Part shown: positions 1 to 13,000 of the stretch, piece by piece | How positions within the stretch are numbered: the first letter of the stretch is position 1 | How the letters are laid out: each line of letters starts with the position of its first letter | Assembly (NCBI GenBank): GCA_023101725.1 | Contig: JALJCO010012924.1 | Span: forward strand, 124,001 to 188,000 | Direction of reading: 5' to 3' | Source of the DNA: Atherinomorus stipes | Lineage: Eukaryota > Chordata > Actinopteri > Atheriniformes > Atherinidae | DNA: 64,000 nucleotides | Notes under the pieces: model-generated | What the model was told of the DNA's origin: nothing | The model's input: only the letters and a program-made list of their open reading frames with translations | The model's database searches: none | Program-made: the position numbers and the translations under genes

Positions 1-33
1 ATTTGTTGACCCATTCATATGACTAACATACAC

Positions 34-202
34 ATGTGGCAAGGTACGCAACAGAGGGCCCAGGCGGGATTTGATCTCCAGACTCCTAGATGAGAGTCAT
101 GCGTGCTTACCATTCAGCCAAAGAGACATCCCCGTGGCCAAGTAACCAGGGTGCATGATCAATCGGAGGCATAGTGACAGGACCCCACACTGTCACACAC
201 GG
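34..202 (-). repeat. tRNA-like SINE-related repeat, copy A
   Basis: On the minus strand, TTGGCTGAATGGTAAGCACG resembles a pol III A box and GAGATCAAATCCC a decayed B box, with an anticodon-stem-like GACTC/GAGTC hairpin between them. It shares CTGTCAC...GTGGCCAAGTA and GGCGGGATTTGATC with the copies at 20048 and 38667. Confidence 0.6.
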
Positions 203-341
203 TTACTACAATAAGCTGGCGGGATTTAGCCGGGCCATAGCGAGACTTGCCCATCTATTGTCCAGGCACTGCTAGCAACTGTGGGGGTCGAATGAGTGGG
301 GGTAACCTAGGAGTAACGATACTGTTGGTCGCGCATGCGTA

Positions 342-382
342 CTGAACATCAACCCAACATGTTGGGTTGGGTTGATGTTCAG
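342..382. repeat. 17-bp perfect palindrome arms (AACCCA type)
   Basis: CTGAACATCAACCCAAC and its exact reverse complement are separated by 7 nt. Confidence 0.95.
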
Positions 383-388
383 CACAGT

Positions 389-565
389 ACAATGAAAATT
401 ACAACCCAACAGCTAATAACTCAACTGCCAACATTAATAACCCAGCAAGATGGGTTCTTAGATTACCCAACTTAATGAAAACAACCCAATTAAACGAACC
501 AACAGTCTCAACTCAACTGTTGGGTTGAGAAAATAACCCAACATTTCTATTTGTAGTTTTCATGA
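389..565. mobile_element. AACCCA-rich MITE-like segment
   Basis: Many AACCCA / TGGGTT hexamers in both orientations, with ends AATGAAAATTACA and TGTAGTTTTCATG forming an approximate inverted repeat. Similar hexamer-rich architecture at 31305-31602. Confidence 0.45.
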
Positions 566-1084
566 AGAAACAAAAGTACGCATTGCAAAATTGTGCACTT
601 AAAAGTAAGGATTTCTGCCAGCAAATGTTGTTACAGGAGATGCTTTTGTTCTCATGAGGGCAACATTTGAGATGTTTCATCCTGTTTGCTATGAAATTAG
701 TTGGTAAAAGAAGTTGGACCTGTCCAGCTTAAGTCAACTTGCCTCCAAACAATCAATCGATCATTTGATCAACACGTCACATCAACTCCAGTATCTTTGC
801 ACAGCAAAATTACCCAGAATCCTTTAGTTAGCAGGCACTGAGAGCTACACAAACAAATTTTTATATTCTGGGATTTATGTTACATCTGATGTCAGCCATT
901 AGCTTATCATTTTCTTGTCCAGAATGAAGAGAGCTTATGAGTCGAGTCATTTTAAACTTCACTGAGTCACAAAAAGATTTCCATTCCCCATAACATGGCG
1001 TCTTTTGGGGGGAATTAGTTGTTTTGTTTTTTTTTACTTTCACTCTCATCTACCTTGCCCTGTGTACCTACATCCTCTAAATCA
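566..1084. other. intergenic, nothing recognised
   Basis: AT-rich single-copy-looking sequence; a short frame at 861-1049 on the minus strand starts without homology and is judged random. Confidence 0.5.
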
Positions 1085-1086
1085 GG

Positions 1087-1263
1087 GCTACGCAGTTTGG
1101 TCCTGTTAGGACTGCAGTCCTGCAGGTTTTTAATGTCTCCCTGTTCCAACACACCTGACTCAAATTAAAAAGATCCAATAGCCAATCAAACTCTGCACAA
1201 TGACTCATTAACTCAAGTCAGGTGTGTTGGAGCAGGGAGACAACGAATGAGTAGCCCTGCGCT
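1087..1263. mobile_element. foldback MITE, copy 1
   Basis: Internal inverted repeat: TCCAACACACCTGACTCAA on the left, AAGTCAGGTGTGTTGGAGCA on the right; outer parts CAGGGCTACGC / GTAGCCCTGCG also pair. The family recurs at 20212, 36083, 44392 and 61956. Confidence 0.7.
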
Positions 1264-3439
1264 AAATGCTAATAAAAACAATCCGAAATCAGCTGGTGTT
1301 AATGAGTTTAGAGGATCGCGTTGAGCCCATATATTTCTTGCGAACTGTAATGCTCAATGAGAACAGATCTCTAATCAAACCATAACTAAGCTCATGGACT
1401 CATTTTCATTTTTGTCAAGCAGAATGAAAGTCTTTGTATATTCTTGCTGTTTAATGTTCACTGGAAGTGCCTTTAACACTGACCACGACCTTCATAAAGA
1501 TCACTGATGTATTTGTTGTGAATTATTCATTATTTAGACATTGAACACAATTCTTTACAGTGTAATGCAATATTTATTTGTTCTTCGTGCCTCTCTGAAC
1601 AGATGAGGACAAGTGTTGAACGGTGTATTGAGATAAATGGCTAATGGACTTTTTCATAAGAATCATAAAAAAGTATTGATTTTCTGTGTTTCTCAGCTCC
1701 AGTTCAGCTTTTCCAAAGATCAGGAGTTCTCCCAGCCATCTGTTTTATGAGAACGGTGGATGGTTGGCTGTCTTTTGGTAAAATAAAATGTTTTTTACAT
1801 GTTTTTGCCCTTTACACACCCAGAATAGTTTATGCGTAATTATCAGAATTAATATCTTTTTCTCACTGTGTGCCTTTTCTATTAAAATGGACATAAAAAT
1901 AGTACCCAACTGAAGTGGGCCAGCTCACCTCCTGTGCTATTAATAACTACAATATATTATTATTGTGCGTGCTCTGGCAGTGAAGGTTAAAGTGTCAGTG
2001 GCAAGCTCCTGAGCAAGCAGTTGCCTTGTGACTGATGCTGTGTGCACAAACACAACAGGGCACCTTGACAATCCCCCTCCCCCAAAGTCCATCAGCCACT
2101 ATCACCCAACCCTGAAAGAGTTTATAGTTATTTCCTGAACCGAGAAACACATCCGCAGTCCATTAACATGAATTAAGATGTTTACCTTTTGGAGAAGTCT
2201 CACCAGCAGCTCTCAGTCAGCATCTTATTGTCCGTCCCACCGCAGGTCACTGGTTGTTCTCGAGTCATAAATCACCTGAACTAACCTTGTCCAGCATCTT
2301 GCACCATTTTTACCGGGATAAGAATATAAGTTGTTGAGATTGCATTGATTCCAATCACTGATCCTTCCCTACAGCAAAGGTCACAAAGCTGGAGGCCACT
2401 GAAAGGTTGGAGGCTGGTGTGCAACAAACAAACAAATACCCCCTTCCCCTTTTTCAGATCCTCCCCACCCCCATAGCGTGGAATGTGCCTTGTTTGCTCT
2501 TATCCCCACTTTTAACTCTCAGCATCTGCACCCAAATGTTTGCTATCCCAGAGGAAAGATGTGAGCTGTGAGGGTAGAGTTAAAAAGCAGCAATTCCAGT
2601 GACATAGAAAGTCTTACCAGTCGTATTTTCTAATTAATAATTTGATTGTTGCGGTGTTGTAAGTATCTTTAATTTCTGTCAAAAGTAGAACGGGACTCTC
2701 TCTTGTAAATGACACTGCATGTCTCAATGGGTCTAACTGTATAGATAAATGTTGAATAGAATAGAAAAATGAAAGAAAAAAATCCATCTGGACCTTAATT
2801 CAAGGGCTACTCATAATTTCATTATTCTTCAGCTTATATATTTTCTTATGATTTGCTAACTTTAGATGTGTGAACTTTTGCCTGTTTTGGATTTAGTGTA
2901 TAAGCAGTTGAACTTTTACAAGATATAAACATATTTTTTTTAAATCAGAGAAGATCTGAGCCACCTTTTGGTACATTAGGTGGTATTTATAGGACAGTAT
3001 TTATGCTCCATCCATTGTGGATGGCCATTTAAAGAAACTTTGTTCAAGATTGCAACATTTTTGCAGGACATTAACATCAATGAGTGGTCTGTGTTTTGGG
3101 TATATACTTTTGTGAATATCAACAATGAGAAGAGCTAGCAGGTGAGATGCATGGCCATAAATTACCTAAAGATTCCCTGATTGCTGCTGAACTGAAATGC
3201 ATTTTCCAGTATACACGTGCAAAACCAAAGGTTTGATAAACGGTAAAACTGAGCCATATGTGCCAAACCTGGCCCAGATCGGGCACTAAATTAGTCTATC
3301 TGGGAAGCTAAAAACTCAAATTTATGGTCAAGAATTAATGATCCAGTCAGGACTGATGCACCCGTGTTGTGGACTAGTGTGATTTATTAAGGGGCAGAAC
3401 AGCAGGTCAAAGCTACCGTTATGAGAGCGATGTCACACA
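1264..3439. other. intergenic, nothing recognised
   Basis: No coding signal, no terminal repeats noted. Composition is ordinary for teleost spacer DNA. Confidence 0.5.
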
Positions 3440-3893
3440 AGATTATAACAGTTTGGGATTTTTAATTAGTTTCAGTGTTTATTCAGTTATGATTTTTTGT
3501 TTTTCAATTCGTTGTTTTGGTTAGTTTTTTAAGGTTTGCAAGTTTTTTTAATTTTTTTTTGTTGTTGCTTAGTGTTAGTTTTTATTGTTTCAGTGTTAGT
3601 TTTGTTTGTTTGTTTTTTGTAAATTATACAAATTTGAATTATGTAATATTCAAAATCATCAGAAAGTCACTCGGACTTAAACCAGTAGAGCAAAGTAAAT
3701 AAATTGAATACAAGTAGATGTCATATCAACCCCAAAGGCTTATGTATTAAACAAATTTACTAAGACTAAAACTAAGGATGTTTTTGCAATAATTTTATTT
3801 AGTTTTATTATTTTTATTTCAGTTAACAAAAAAGTTTTTTCAATTTTAGTTTTCGTTTTTTCATTAGTTTTAGTTAACTATAATAACCTTGAT
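3440..3893. repeat. T-rich interspersed repeat
   Basis: Runs of TTTTAGTTTT-type words ending TTAGTTAACTATAATAACCT, a terminus common in teleost DNA elements. T-rich on the plus strand; boundaries approximate. The open frame inside is compositional. Confidence 0.4.
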
Positions 3894-6613
3894 GTCACAT
3901 GGTAAATGCAACTAACACACTGCAAGGTCTTAAAGCAAAAACAATCAGCGCTGAATCATACATGCAACAATGCAAAGAGTCTGAATATATTCAACATGGT
4001 GCAGTTATTGTGCGCAACTTATGGCAAACTGGGGAAGTTTTGTGAAGGATATATCAGATGCACATTTTACACGCTTTCATGCTTTTCAGCAAAGCTCAGC
4101 GTAACAGCTGTTGTGGTTTTGGATTATACGACTTCTAATTTAAATCAAAGCAAATTGAATAAGATGATTTTCCAGAGTGTCAACTCATATGGAATAACAT
4201 TTTGAAAGCAGATGATTAACATGTGACTTTGTGGTTAAATTAGACTTAATTAAAGTTTTTCTGGCTTCAAAACAAAAAGAAATCAGCACATGAGAAATGG
4301 GTGGGAGGGATCTAACAGAACAACAACGGAGTTATTCATAGCAGACCACCAAAACAGAGCCAGACTTGTTTGTCTTTTATTTTTTTTACGCTTTCTTTTT
4401 GTTTCCTTCATCAAACGATTGTGAGTTGAGATGACAGGGATTTGAAGCACATGTGAATGTGGTGCGATCAAAGATAAAAAAGAGGAAACTAAATGCCTCA
4501 CAGTTTACATACAGTAAACTACAACCATCTGATTACAGTAGATGTAACACTGACTTCACGCTCTCCCTCTTCCTCCATCTGTCCTGTTATTGTCTGCAAG
4601 TGACTGTGCAGCAATATCAAGACAAGCTTTTGTTGTGCACAGAGTGGCTCACAAGGACAGATGTGTTAAAACTGAGTTAGGGAACAACATCTTTGACTAT
4701 CTTAAATATCTGTGCTGCGTCTAAATCTGAAACCTTGACTGTATCCTGTAAACACAAGCACATCTATAGCAAGACAAAACAGGATCAAATAAAAGAAAGT
4801 CCAATTTAACAACAGGCCAGACAAAGGCATCATACAGAGTGGAGAGACAGGAAGAGGCAAAGAGCAAATATTAGCCCGTATTGGAGGGCTGTTTGGGTTT
4901 CGGTGGCTTGGTCCAAAGTCCAGAAACTCAAATTGGTCTGAGCTCTTCCTTGCAATTTCCTGAACAGAAAAACAGGCAATGCCAGCAAATGCAAACACAA
5001 AGTTTGACGTCCGACTCCGCAGGTGCTGTTAGACCTTGGATTTCTACGTGCATGCCATTCCTGCTGCCAGGATGAAGCAAGATATGATTCTGTGTATCGC
5101 AGGCAGGATTATACACTCTGCCTGGGAAAGCTTCTCAACCATCCCGCTGACAGAAACACACACAGCTGAACTTGCTGTTCTCCCACATGTTTGACTCTGC
5201 TCGTGTTGTGTCTACACAGGCTGAGATAGGGCTGGTGCCAGGGGCAGGAGGAGGATGCTGGATTACATTTACTGAGAGGTGGCGGCTGTGTGAAGTTTTC
5301 AAGGATTAGACAATGAATCAGCGGAGCTGCTGATAAAAGACATCTCTTAAGTCTTACTGTTAATACCAGCAGCCTGTAGTTACATAACAGCTTGACTTGT
5401 CATGTTTATATGACATCTCAAGTGGAAATATTTGTGCTTTTAATCCTCCCACTCAGTGCTATTATTAGATACAGGATTCAGGGCTTTAAATCACAAATCA
5501 ACATGGTGTGTGTGTTGTTGTGCACTTGTGTTAACCGTTTGCTGAATGCTGCTGTGCCCGTAAAGCTGTCCTCTCTCACGTGGCATCAAAAGAGTTTACA
5601 GTGACAATCCTGGCAGAGGTGAACGAGATGTGCAACATCTTTCAGATTTTATTTGCACATCGGCGCATTACTTCTAATGCCCAGGTGACCATTTTTAGAT
5701 AAATATGTTAATTCATTGTGTTAATTTAGTCCTGACCTGCAAATCATTTAAGTACCTAAATGATGGGAGAAAACTTTTTTTTTGTCTTTGCATGCCAAAC
5801 AACTGAGAAAAAACTCCAAAAACATTTGAAGTAACATAGATTTTCTTAAAATGTAATAATTTGAATTATGTATGGTGTCTTCTTGAGCCAGTCAGTTCCC
5901 TAAATGTCGTTCTTTCATTCATCCCTCCAGACTGATTTCTGTACTGCACACCTTCTTACAATCTCCACCTCCTTTTGATGCACGATGACATCTGATCTTT
6001 TTTATTTATGATGTCTCTCATAGTTCTCCAGCCCAACACATCAAAACTGCCCACAAAAAGCGTTAAAACTGCTTCTGTATGAGAGATCTGGATTTGATGT
6101 TTATTTGGCGAGAAAACGCTAAAATACGGATTAGAATCCCGCTTCACAAGGTTGACCCGGAGCAGCACAAACATACCTGTGCTTTCCTATAATGGACATA
6201 AGGTAAGCCCTGCAGTTGGAATTTCAAAGATCGGACATCCAGAAGGAAAGTTGCAAGCCCTTTCACGAGCCTTTTGTTCGTCCAGCAGGACAGCACAGAG
6301 CTACTGCACGTAAGCGTGGCATCAATGTTCACTGGTGAGATGAGACGGCAGTGTGAAGATTTTTTTTTTTCTTTTTTAACCAGCCCTGTTACAGGCACTG
6401 TTCAGAAAGAATAAAACATTTACAGTACATAGCCTTTATTTGTGTTACCAGTAGGTTATTTAATTAGAAATGAGAAAAAAAAATCATTCTGTATAAATAT
6501 GTCATGCTACAACACCTGCAGCTCATTGACAAATGTGTGGCCTGTATACGTACAAATCTGATTTTATAGTGGGTGTAGCTTGTATTCAGGTGCACTCAAA
6601 AGTATGGTAACAC
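3894..6613. other. intergenic, nothing firmly recognised
   Basis: Several 60-100-codon frames on both strands (for example 3906-4205, 4702-4998, 6144-6398) overlap each other and lack domains; treated as random. Confidence 0.5.
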
Positions 6614-6830
6614 AAGGCGTAGCTCAGGTGGATGAGCAGTCATCTATCAACTGGAGGGTTGGTGATCAGCTCCAGTCTCCCCAGGCTACATGCCAAAGTG
6701 TCCTAAGACACTAAACCCAAAAGTTGCCTCCTGATGTGCCTGTTAGTGTGTGAATGTGATATGTAGTGTAAGACGCTTTCAGTGGTCAACATCTGACTGG
6801 ATAAGTGCAATATAAAGCCCTGTTTCCACC
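6614..6830 (+). mobile_element. tRNA-derived SINE
   Basis: The head GGCGTAGCTCAGGTGG is a near-perfect tRNA A-box region; GGTTGGTGATCAGCTCC is a weakened B box. The body (CATGCCAAAGTGTCCTAAGA, then GTGTGAATGTGATATGTAGT) and the 3' end (GTGCAATATAAAGCCC) match a very common percomorph SINE. Confidence 0.75.
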
Positions 6831-7253
6831 AGCGGTTCTGGGTCAATCCATGTGTTTTTTGCATCTCCACAGATAAAACTGGGACAGGTACCCTTATATC
6901 TGACCTGACCCACCCTACTGTTTTGGTACCCCTCCGTAGGGGTACTGATCTAACTGATCCGGACCAAAGAGGTGGTGCTTAACACATTGCAATCCATGGA
7001 CTGGTTGAAAAATATGTTACTTCTCTCATGACCCGACATTAAAACAAAGCAGGGATGACCTCTTTGTTTCTGTCTTGGTTGGTGCTTTGAATAAAAAGCA
7101 TTGCACCACGATGAAGTCACGCAATCATGTAGCAGTGCTATCCGGTTAATATTCCACCTCCAGGGTAAAAGTACAGTATGCTGTGGGGCCCAACGTGAAA
7201 CCAGCATATCTGTACCAAAACCTACCCGACCAACTATTTACCATTGACATGCT
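6831..7253. repeat. possible DNA-transposon-derived segment
   Basis: Starts TTTCCACCAGCGGTTCTGGG and contains GGTACC-rich stretches typical of teleost MITEs. I could not pair convincing terminal repeats, so boundaries are approximate. Confidence 0.3.
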
Positions 7254-7544
7254 ATGACACCACATAGAAAGATGATTAGTGCACGGTCATACTTAAATAT
7301 TCAAATCAATGTCAAAAGGCTAGAAAAACAACATAAAAAGAAGGTCTGCCTTGAAGGTTTAAATCAGACACAAGCATTTGTCCCTTTTACCAGATTTAAC
7401 AGTCAGTCAACTCAGATCAAGTCAGTATTTGCAATATGTATCCCCACACCTGCCTCCAAATGGTTTCAGACCGCAGACATGAATCTAGAGCTTCAGCTGA
7501 TCCATATTCACCGAAGCCTTATGGAAATAGATTGCACTCTGTTG

Positions 7545-7775
7545 GAGGGATGGCTCCTCCTCAGAGCCTGGATCTTAACATTACTGAAGCAGTGAGACAC
7601 AAGTTTGACAGAGTTGACAACAAAAGGCAGCTAACCTTAAAAGAATAGCCTTGGAAAGTCCTTCAATCAGCCTGGAGAACTATTCCTCAGTCTACTTCAA
7701 TTACAAGACAGCTTGTCTATGAGGGTTCATGCTGTGCTGAGGAATAAAGGTGGTCCTACCAAATACTGACTTTCA
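7545..7775 (+). pseudogene. Tc1-like transposase C-terminal fragment
   Basis: Contains PPQSLDLNITEAV, the degenerate PDLNxIE block with the last catalytic Glu, then NKRQLTLKE and, after a stop and frameshift, WKVLQSAWRTIP, as in Tc1 transposases. It ends in a KNKGG-like region. No terminal repeats recognised. Confidence 0.72.
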
Positions 7776-9097
7776 AGCTTGTTAGAGTTGTACAAACCCT
7801 GGTTTGGCCCCATGTATTGTATCCCCATTTATGTTTGCACATGTTTCATTAAATCAAAAACCTACAGTATCAGCTGTAAATGGACTTTTTAAAAGCAAAC
7901 CCAAAGCTTATATCTTGTTCTTATAATTGTACATTTGATATCTAAACAGATACAGTGAACATGTCCCTGCATCATGTCGTACTACTGAAGAGCTTTTATC
8001 AGCAAAATACTGAGCTTAAGATGATTGCAATGATCATTTTTAGAGTCTGCCTTTCTCTCTGTTGGTTCTCAGATGAACATGGAGTGTCTGTGCAGTACAG
8101 AGACACTGATTCAGTGCTGGGGGGACAGGAGCTGAAAGGTCAGGCTCTTTCAATCCCCAATGGACAGTGAATAAAAGGACCGTCCTGTTCTGGCTGCTCT
8201 CAAGACTGTAGAGCATCATGTGCTTTCACAAAGGCCCAATGTTTGCATCTTGTGCATCTCTTTACATGCCCTCCACATTGCCGAGAGAGAAGCTAAAAAT
8301 AAAAGCCTGGATGAAAAGTTTTCGAAGCCCTTGGGGATTTTTGATAGAGGCACACTGGTCCTGCTGAACACTCATTGTTCAGGGTCGAAGGTTTGTTTTC
8401 CCTTTTTCATGAAACAGCAGTAATGTATTATATGGTAAAACTCTAAAATAAAGGTAAATAAGAACCACTAAATCCAGCTAAGGTTGTTTGATCTTCTATC
8501 CCCCTTAAATTGCATTTGTAATTTATTTATGTCATTATGTCATGAAATTCACGAGCATAGACCTACTGAGCTTCTTCTATGATAGTTGTGAGCATGGGAG
8601 CCAGAGTGGGGGGGACTGACACAGTGGCAGAAAACAAAAGATTCATTTAAAAAACAGAAAGGTAACAGACCACTTTTGAACCACAAGCAACATTTTACCA
8701 TCAAAATGTAGGAAAATGTGTTCTCTCTTTCACAGTGTGGCTTTCGTAGCCATTATGCTTGAACATTTTCCTCAAAAGTCTCTGAATAAAAACAAAACAA
8801 ACAAACAAAAAAACAAAACATAGATACCTATACCTAGGGGGCCGAGCAGAAAAACAGACACTGTTGTAAAAGATTTCACAACAGAAATGATATCCAGGAT
8901 CTTCAAGGACCACAACCTGTGTGGACAACCTGGTCATGTAGCTGCTAGCAGCAGGGGGGCAATTTTTGGAGACATTTTAATTCCAAAAATGTAGGAAATA
9001 CAATGACATAAACAGTCATACAACTATGAAATTTGCCAAAGAGTATCTTGACACATAGGGGAAGGCAGGAAAAGTAAAGGATTCTGAGCCTTGTTGA
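7776..9097. other. intergenic, nothing recognised
   Basis: AT-rich spacer between a Tc1 fragment and the first 500-bp repeat. Confidence 0.5.
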
Positions 9098-9640
9098 AAA
9101 CAAGGGGCAAACTCCGCTGGAAAAGAGTGAAGCCCGGAAGTTCAGTTTAATAATTGTAGTTTTTTTTTCTTCATCAGTCAGGGGCTGTGCTCCAAAGCAG
9201 AGCAAATCCCCATAGACTCCCATGTTAAAAAGGACAACTTTACAGCAGAAATAAACATGTTTACAGCCTGCTTGAAAAAATCAGGTTTGATAGGTCAAGT
9301 TTACCTTCATGTCAACTGTCTCAGTCTGCAGCAGAGTAGCAAAATGGTGGTTTTTTAGCAGCTAACAGCAAGTCCAAACATGCCTTACCTGTATCCTGCC
9401 ATTTAGGAGGCTAATCTTTGTTAGCTCCTGTTAGTTTCGAGGTTAGCTCGGTTAGCGTACTTCGCTGTCAACAATTTGTCCAGAGGCTGCACTTTGCCCA
9501 TTTTAGTATTTTCTGGGAGTGACACACGCGACACAGCAAGATGGCGACGGTGGGACACACCCAACTGGCTTCACTTTCAGCTTCAAACGTGACCGGATAC
9601 TACGTCCTTTGTTTTTTTAAACAGTCTTTGGTTCTATTTT
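9098..9640 (+). repeat. 500-bp interspersed repeat, copy 1
   Basis: Starts AGGGGCAAACTCCGCTGGAA; landmarks CAGAGCAAATCCCCATAGAC, GTTAGCTCCTGTTAGTTTCG, GCAAGATGGCGACGGTGG; ends at a T-run with ACAGTCTTTGG. Colinear with 28723 and 30634. Family not identified. Confidence 0.75.
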
Positions 9641-9934
9641 AAGTAACAACCCCCAACATCCCCAGAAAGACAAAAAAAAAAAATCATGTTCGCCAGACAA
9701 ATTTTCATAAAAATGTATATTTTTCAGCACTTAATGATAATGTCTATGCCTAACATGTATAAAGAAAAACCTACTTAATTCAAATGTTTCCATTTGAGCC
9801 AAATATGACCTTTTTTGTAGTTATAGGAAAGCTACAGGGTGGCTCCAAACAATGCAATGGGTAGTCTAAAAATGTTTGTGAAGGAGCACTTCCTGGATTC
9901 AGTTGTATCTCTTTGGAGGTGCTCTTTGGATGGG

Positions 9935-10080
9935 GCAGTATGATAAGATGAGCAGAAAGAACTCCAAGGCCCTCTACCTTACAAAAATTAAAAAGACTTT
10001 ACTGCATAGTCATAATGACCTTAAAATCCAACACATTTCAGCCCACTGGCCTTCATCAGGAGGCAATGGGTAGGTTTAGT
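9935..10080 (-). repeat. repeat with hammerhead-like core
   Basis: On the minus strand CTGATGA, a short imperfect stem AGGCC/GGGCT, then GAAA (10059 down to 10036), followed by TGTGTTGGATTTTAAGG and AGTAAAGTCTTTTTAA. The arrangement resembles the hammerhead-type termini of vertebrate Penelope-like elements. Confidence 0.4.
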
Positions 10081-13000
10081 TTGATGGGCAGGGCTGCACG
10101 GCATGCTGCTTTTGAATAATTTGCATAAAATTTCTAATCTGCAGTGAGCTCATCTCTTCTCCAGGCCTTGCGTTCACAAGAGCTTCAGCAACATCATCCA
10201 CTGACATAAGGCAGCTACCATTTCAGATGGAGCTTTTGTACAAGGAAAAAATTCCTCCTTTTGTAGAGGGGAGGATATACATCTGGTCAAGGTTTTTCTG
10301 GGGCCGTACTGCAAGTATGCCTCTTCTGTTGCTATATAACTGCGAAGTTGCTAACCATGTTTAGTTTTAACAGCTTGATAAGGTTTGTTTGGTTTGGGAA
10401 AAATGTGCTGGAGAAAGCACACCTATCCACAAGCATGATCCTGGAGTGTGTTTGCAGATCCATCAGCTCATATGCAACCTCACAACCCATCACAGCAGAA
10501 CCCAGTTTAATTATCATGAAACATTGAGCGGTTGCGATGCTAGCACTGGACTTTAACTTCTACAGGAGCAGTTGGAATCACTAAACTGGAGTTTTTACCA
10601 CAGTTAGCAAGCTAACACAAGGAACACACACAAGGATAAAAATTAATCTTTATGTCAAGCAGCTGATGAGGTTTCTGCATCACAGATTGAAGAACTCTGA
10701 AAATAGACAACACACAAACATGCACCAAGAATCACACATTTTACTCAAACACACACACAAACACACGCATACAGGATATATTAAAATAATTCACACCAAA
10801 ATATTCAGTTCATTAAAGAGATTCCAGCTGACAGTCTTTTCAAAACTGTTAAATACTTAAATTATTCTTTTTTTCCCAGTGAACAAACAATAAGTCCAGC
10901 TTCAAAAGGCTTCTCTTTTCACACACTTTCACTCATACACCCATTTTTTCCAAATTAAGATATTCAAAAGAAAATGGACTGTTTGGCTGCTATAAAGATG
11001 TTTGATGCATTCAACAGATTTTTTTTTTTTTAAAGTTACTTTCAAAGGTTAATTGGAATCAGGAATTTGAAATTCCTGAAAATGCAATTAATACATTTAA
11101 TGCATATAAGTCTTCGGATTTTAAGGTTCAACTTACAGGATTCAGCTCTTACAAACTTTTCCATAGAAATGTTTTTTTGTTGTTCTTTTTGGTGATTTTA
11201 TCTAATTTACTTTTTATTTTTGTTCTGCACTGAAAGACTGTCCCTATAAGAAATACTGCATTATCAATCCCGTTACTTTGCTCTAAATTTTTATTTAAAT
11301 ATCTGCATTATTTCTGCTATGTCTTGTCATTTTCCAGAAATAAAGATAGAAATGATAGTCTAACACAAAGAAATCCTGAAACCATCTAGGATAATACTGT
11401 AGCTGTTTGGCTTCACTAAAAATGAGAGAAATGTTCTCTTACAGCCTCGAATTAAGAACAATAATGGACTTAATCTGATGGAAAGGCAATGCTGATGATA
11501 TGTATTTAGCTACGCAGTCCAATGTTACACAGGTGCTTATCTTGTTATATGAACAAACCTATGAAATTAAAGGGGTCTTGAATATAATCTAAACATTTTA
11601 AAAGGAGAAAGGACTAGTGGTTAAGTTTGTGTCCTCATGGACACGACTGTAACTGGGAGCCATTTTAGACACCATGCAGGTCATCCTCATGATGAGTAAA
11701 CACTGAGTGAGGCAAGAGCTTGACGGTTTGCTTGGTAATTGTAGGGAAACCTGCCGCTGATAGATTGCAGGGTCACGTCTAACATCAGGGAGCGCTTACG
11801 CTGGTCCCCAAGCTGCCCGTTAATTACATCACCATCTGATTACATCATACCCTCACTGGGAATGATGACACGTCCTGGCCTCTCCTTGTGATTGGCCCTT
11901 TTGCAGTGGCCACACCACGACTCAAGTTGCTTTGAGGTAAAACTGTGGAGCCATTGTGAGACAGGAAAGATGTCAACCTCAGCTACTGTCTCTCTGTTTC
12001 TAAAGCCTCTCTGCTGGGTTTCAACATAAATGCAGAGTTCAGTTAAAGGGAACATATTTTTAACTTGCTTTACCCCTAAAGTCTGGTCTCACTCACTAAA
12101 ATAGGCGGTTTTTACACCATATATTTAGAATAATTAGTGTTGGGAAAGCACAACAAACCTGTCAGACACATAAAAGACTGCACATTCAGCTCTCTGAATA
12201 ATCAGTTCCTTTTTAATCAAAGCGTGGTATCATTTGGTTGTCACAGTAACATAATGTAACTGAACTGCAGTGAACTCAATGTTCATGCCGGCCAAACAAT
12301 ACTCTCCCAAGATGAGATACAGCGAGTTATCCTGCAGCGATTTAACATCCTTTGTAGGATTTATAGCATCTACTTTTATTTTCCAGTGATGCTCTGTCTG
12401 TCGGAAGCCTTTAAATAAAATCATTTATCATCCTTTTTCTATTAGCGAAATTAGTTTTATAGCTCAGTAAGAGATGATTGACTCTGTTAAATGTCATCTA
12501 ACAATAAAATTACAACAATCAAGGATTTCCACTTATTCATCGTTACATATTGGGAGTCTCCTTAGCCTTAAGGAATAAAGCAAAGGAGGACTTGCGTAGG
12601 AAGAGGAGGGCTCATTTTCTGGTTTATCTGTGGGATGATGTTGCTATCAGTTATTTCACCTGCCATAACCCTCACTAATGAAAACCCCTGTCTAATCTAC
12701 ATTTCAATCAGTGGGAGACTATTAATACAAAAGAATACAGCTAATGTTTGGAAAAGATTGGCTCCTCACTCATCTAGAGACTCGCTCACACAGTGTGACT
12801 CCTCGCGCTTCAAAGCCGGTGATCTGCCTGTTCTGTCTTGTGGGTTTTTTTCCTTGCTGGTTTTGATCTGTATTTGCTGCCTTTCTTCTTTGTCACTTTT
12901 TGATGTTGGCATAAAGTGCTTCAGAAATAAATCCGGCTTTGACTGGACCTCCTCCTCCATTCCACTGCATGAGAGCGTACCCTCGTCTTTACTCCCCTTT

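Noticed and set aside
6614..6690. True tRNA gene
   Set aside because: The tRNA-like head is followed by a SINE body and the B box is degraded; no intact cloverleaf.
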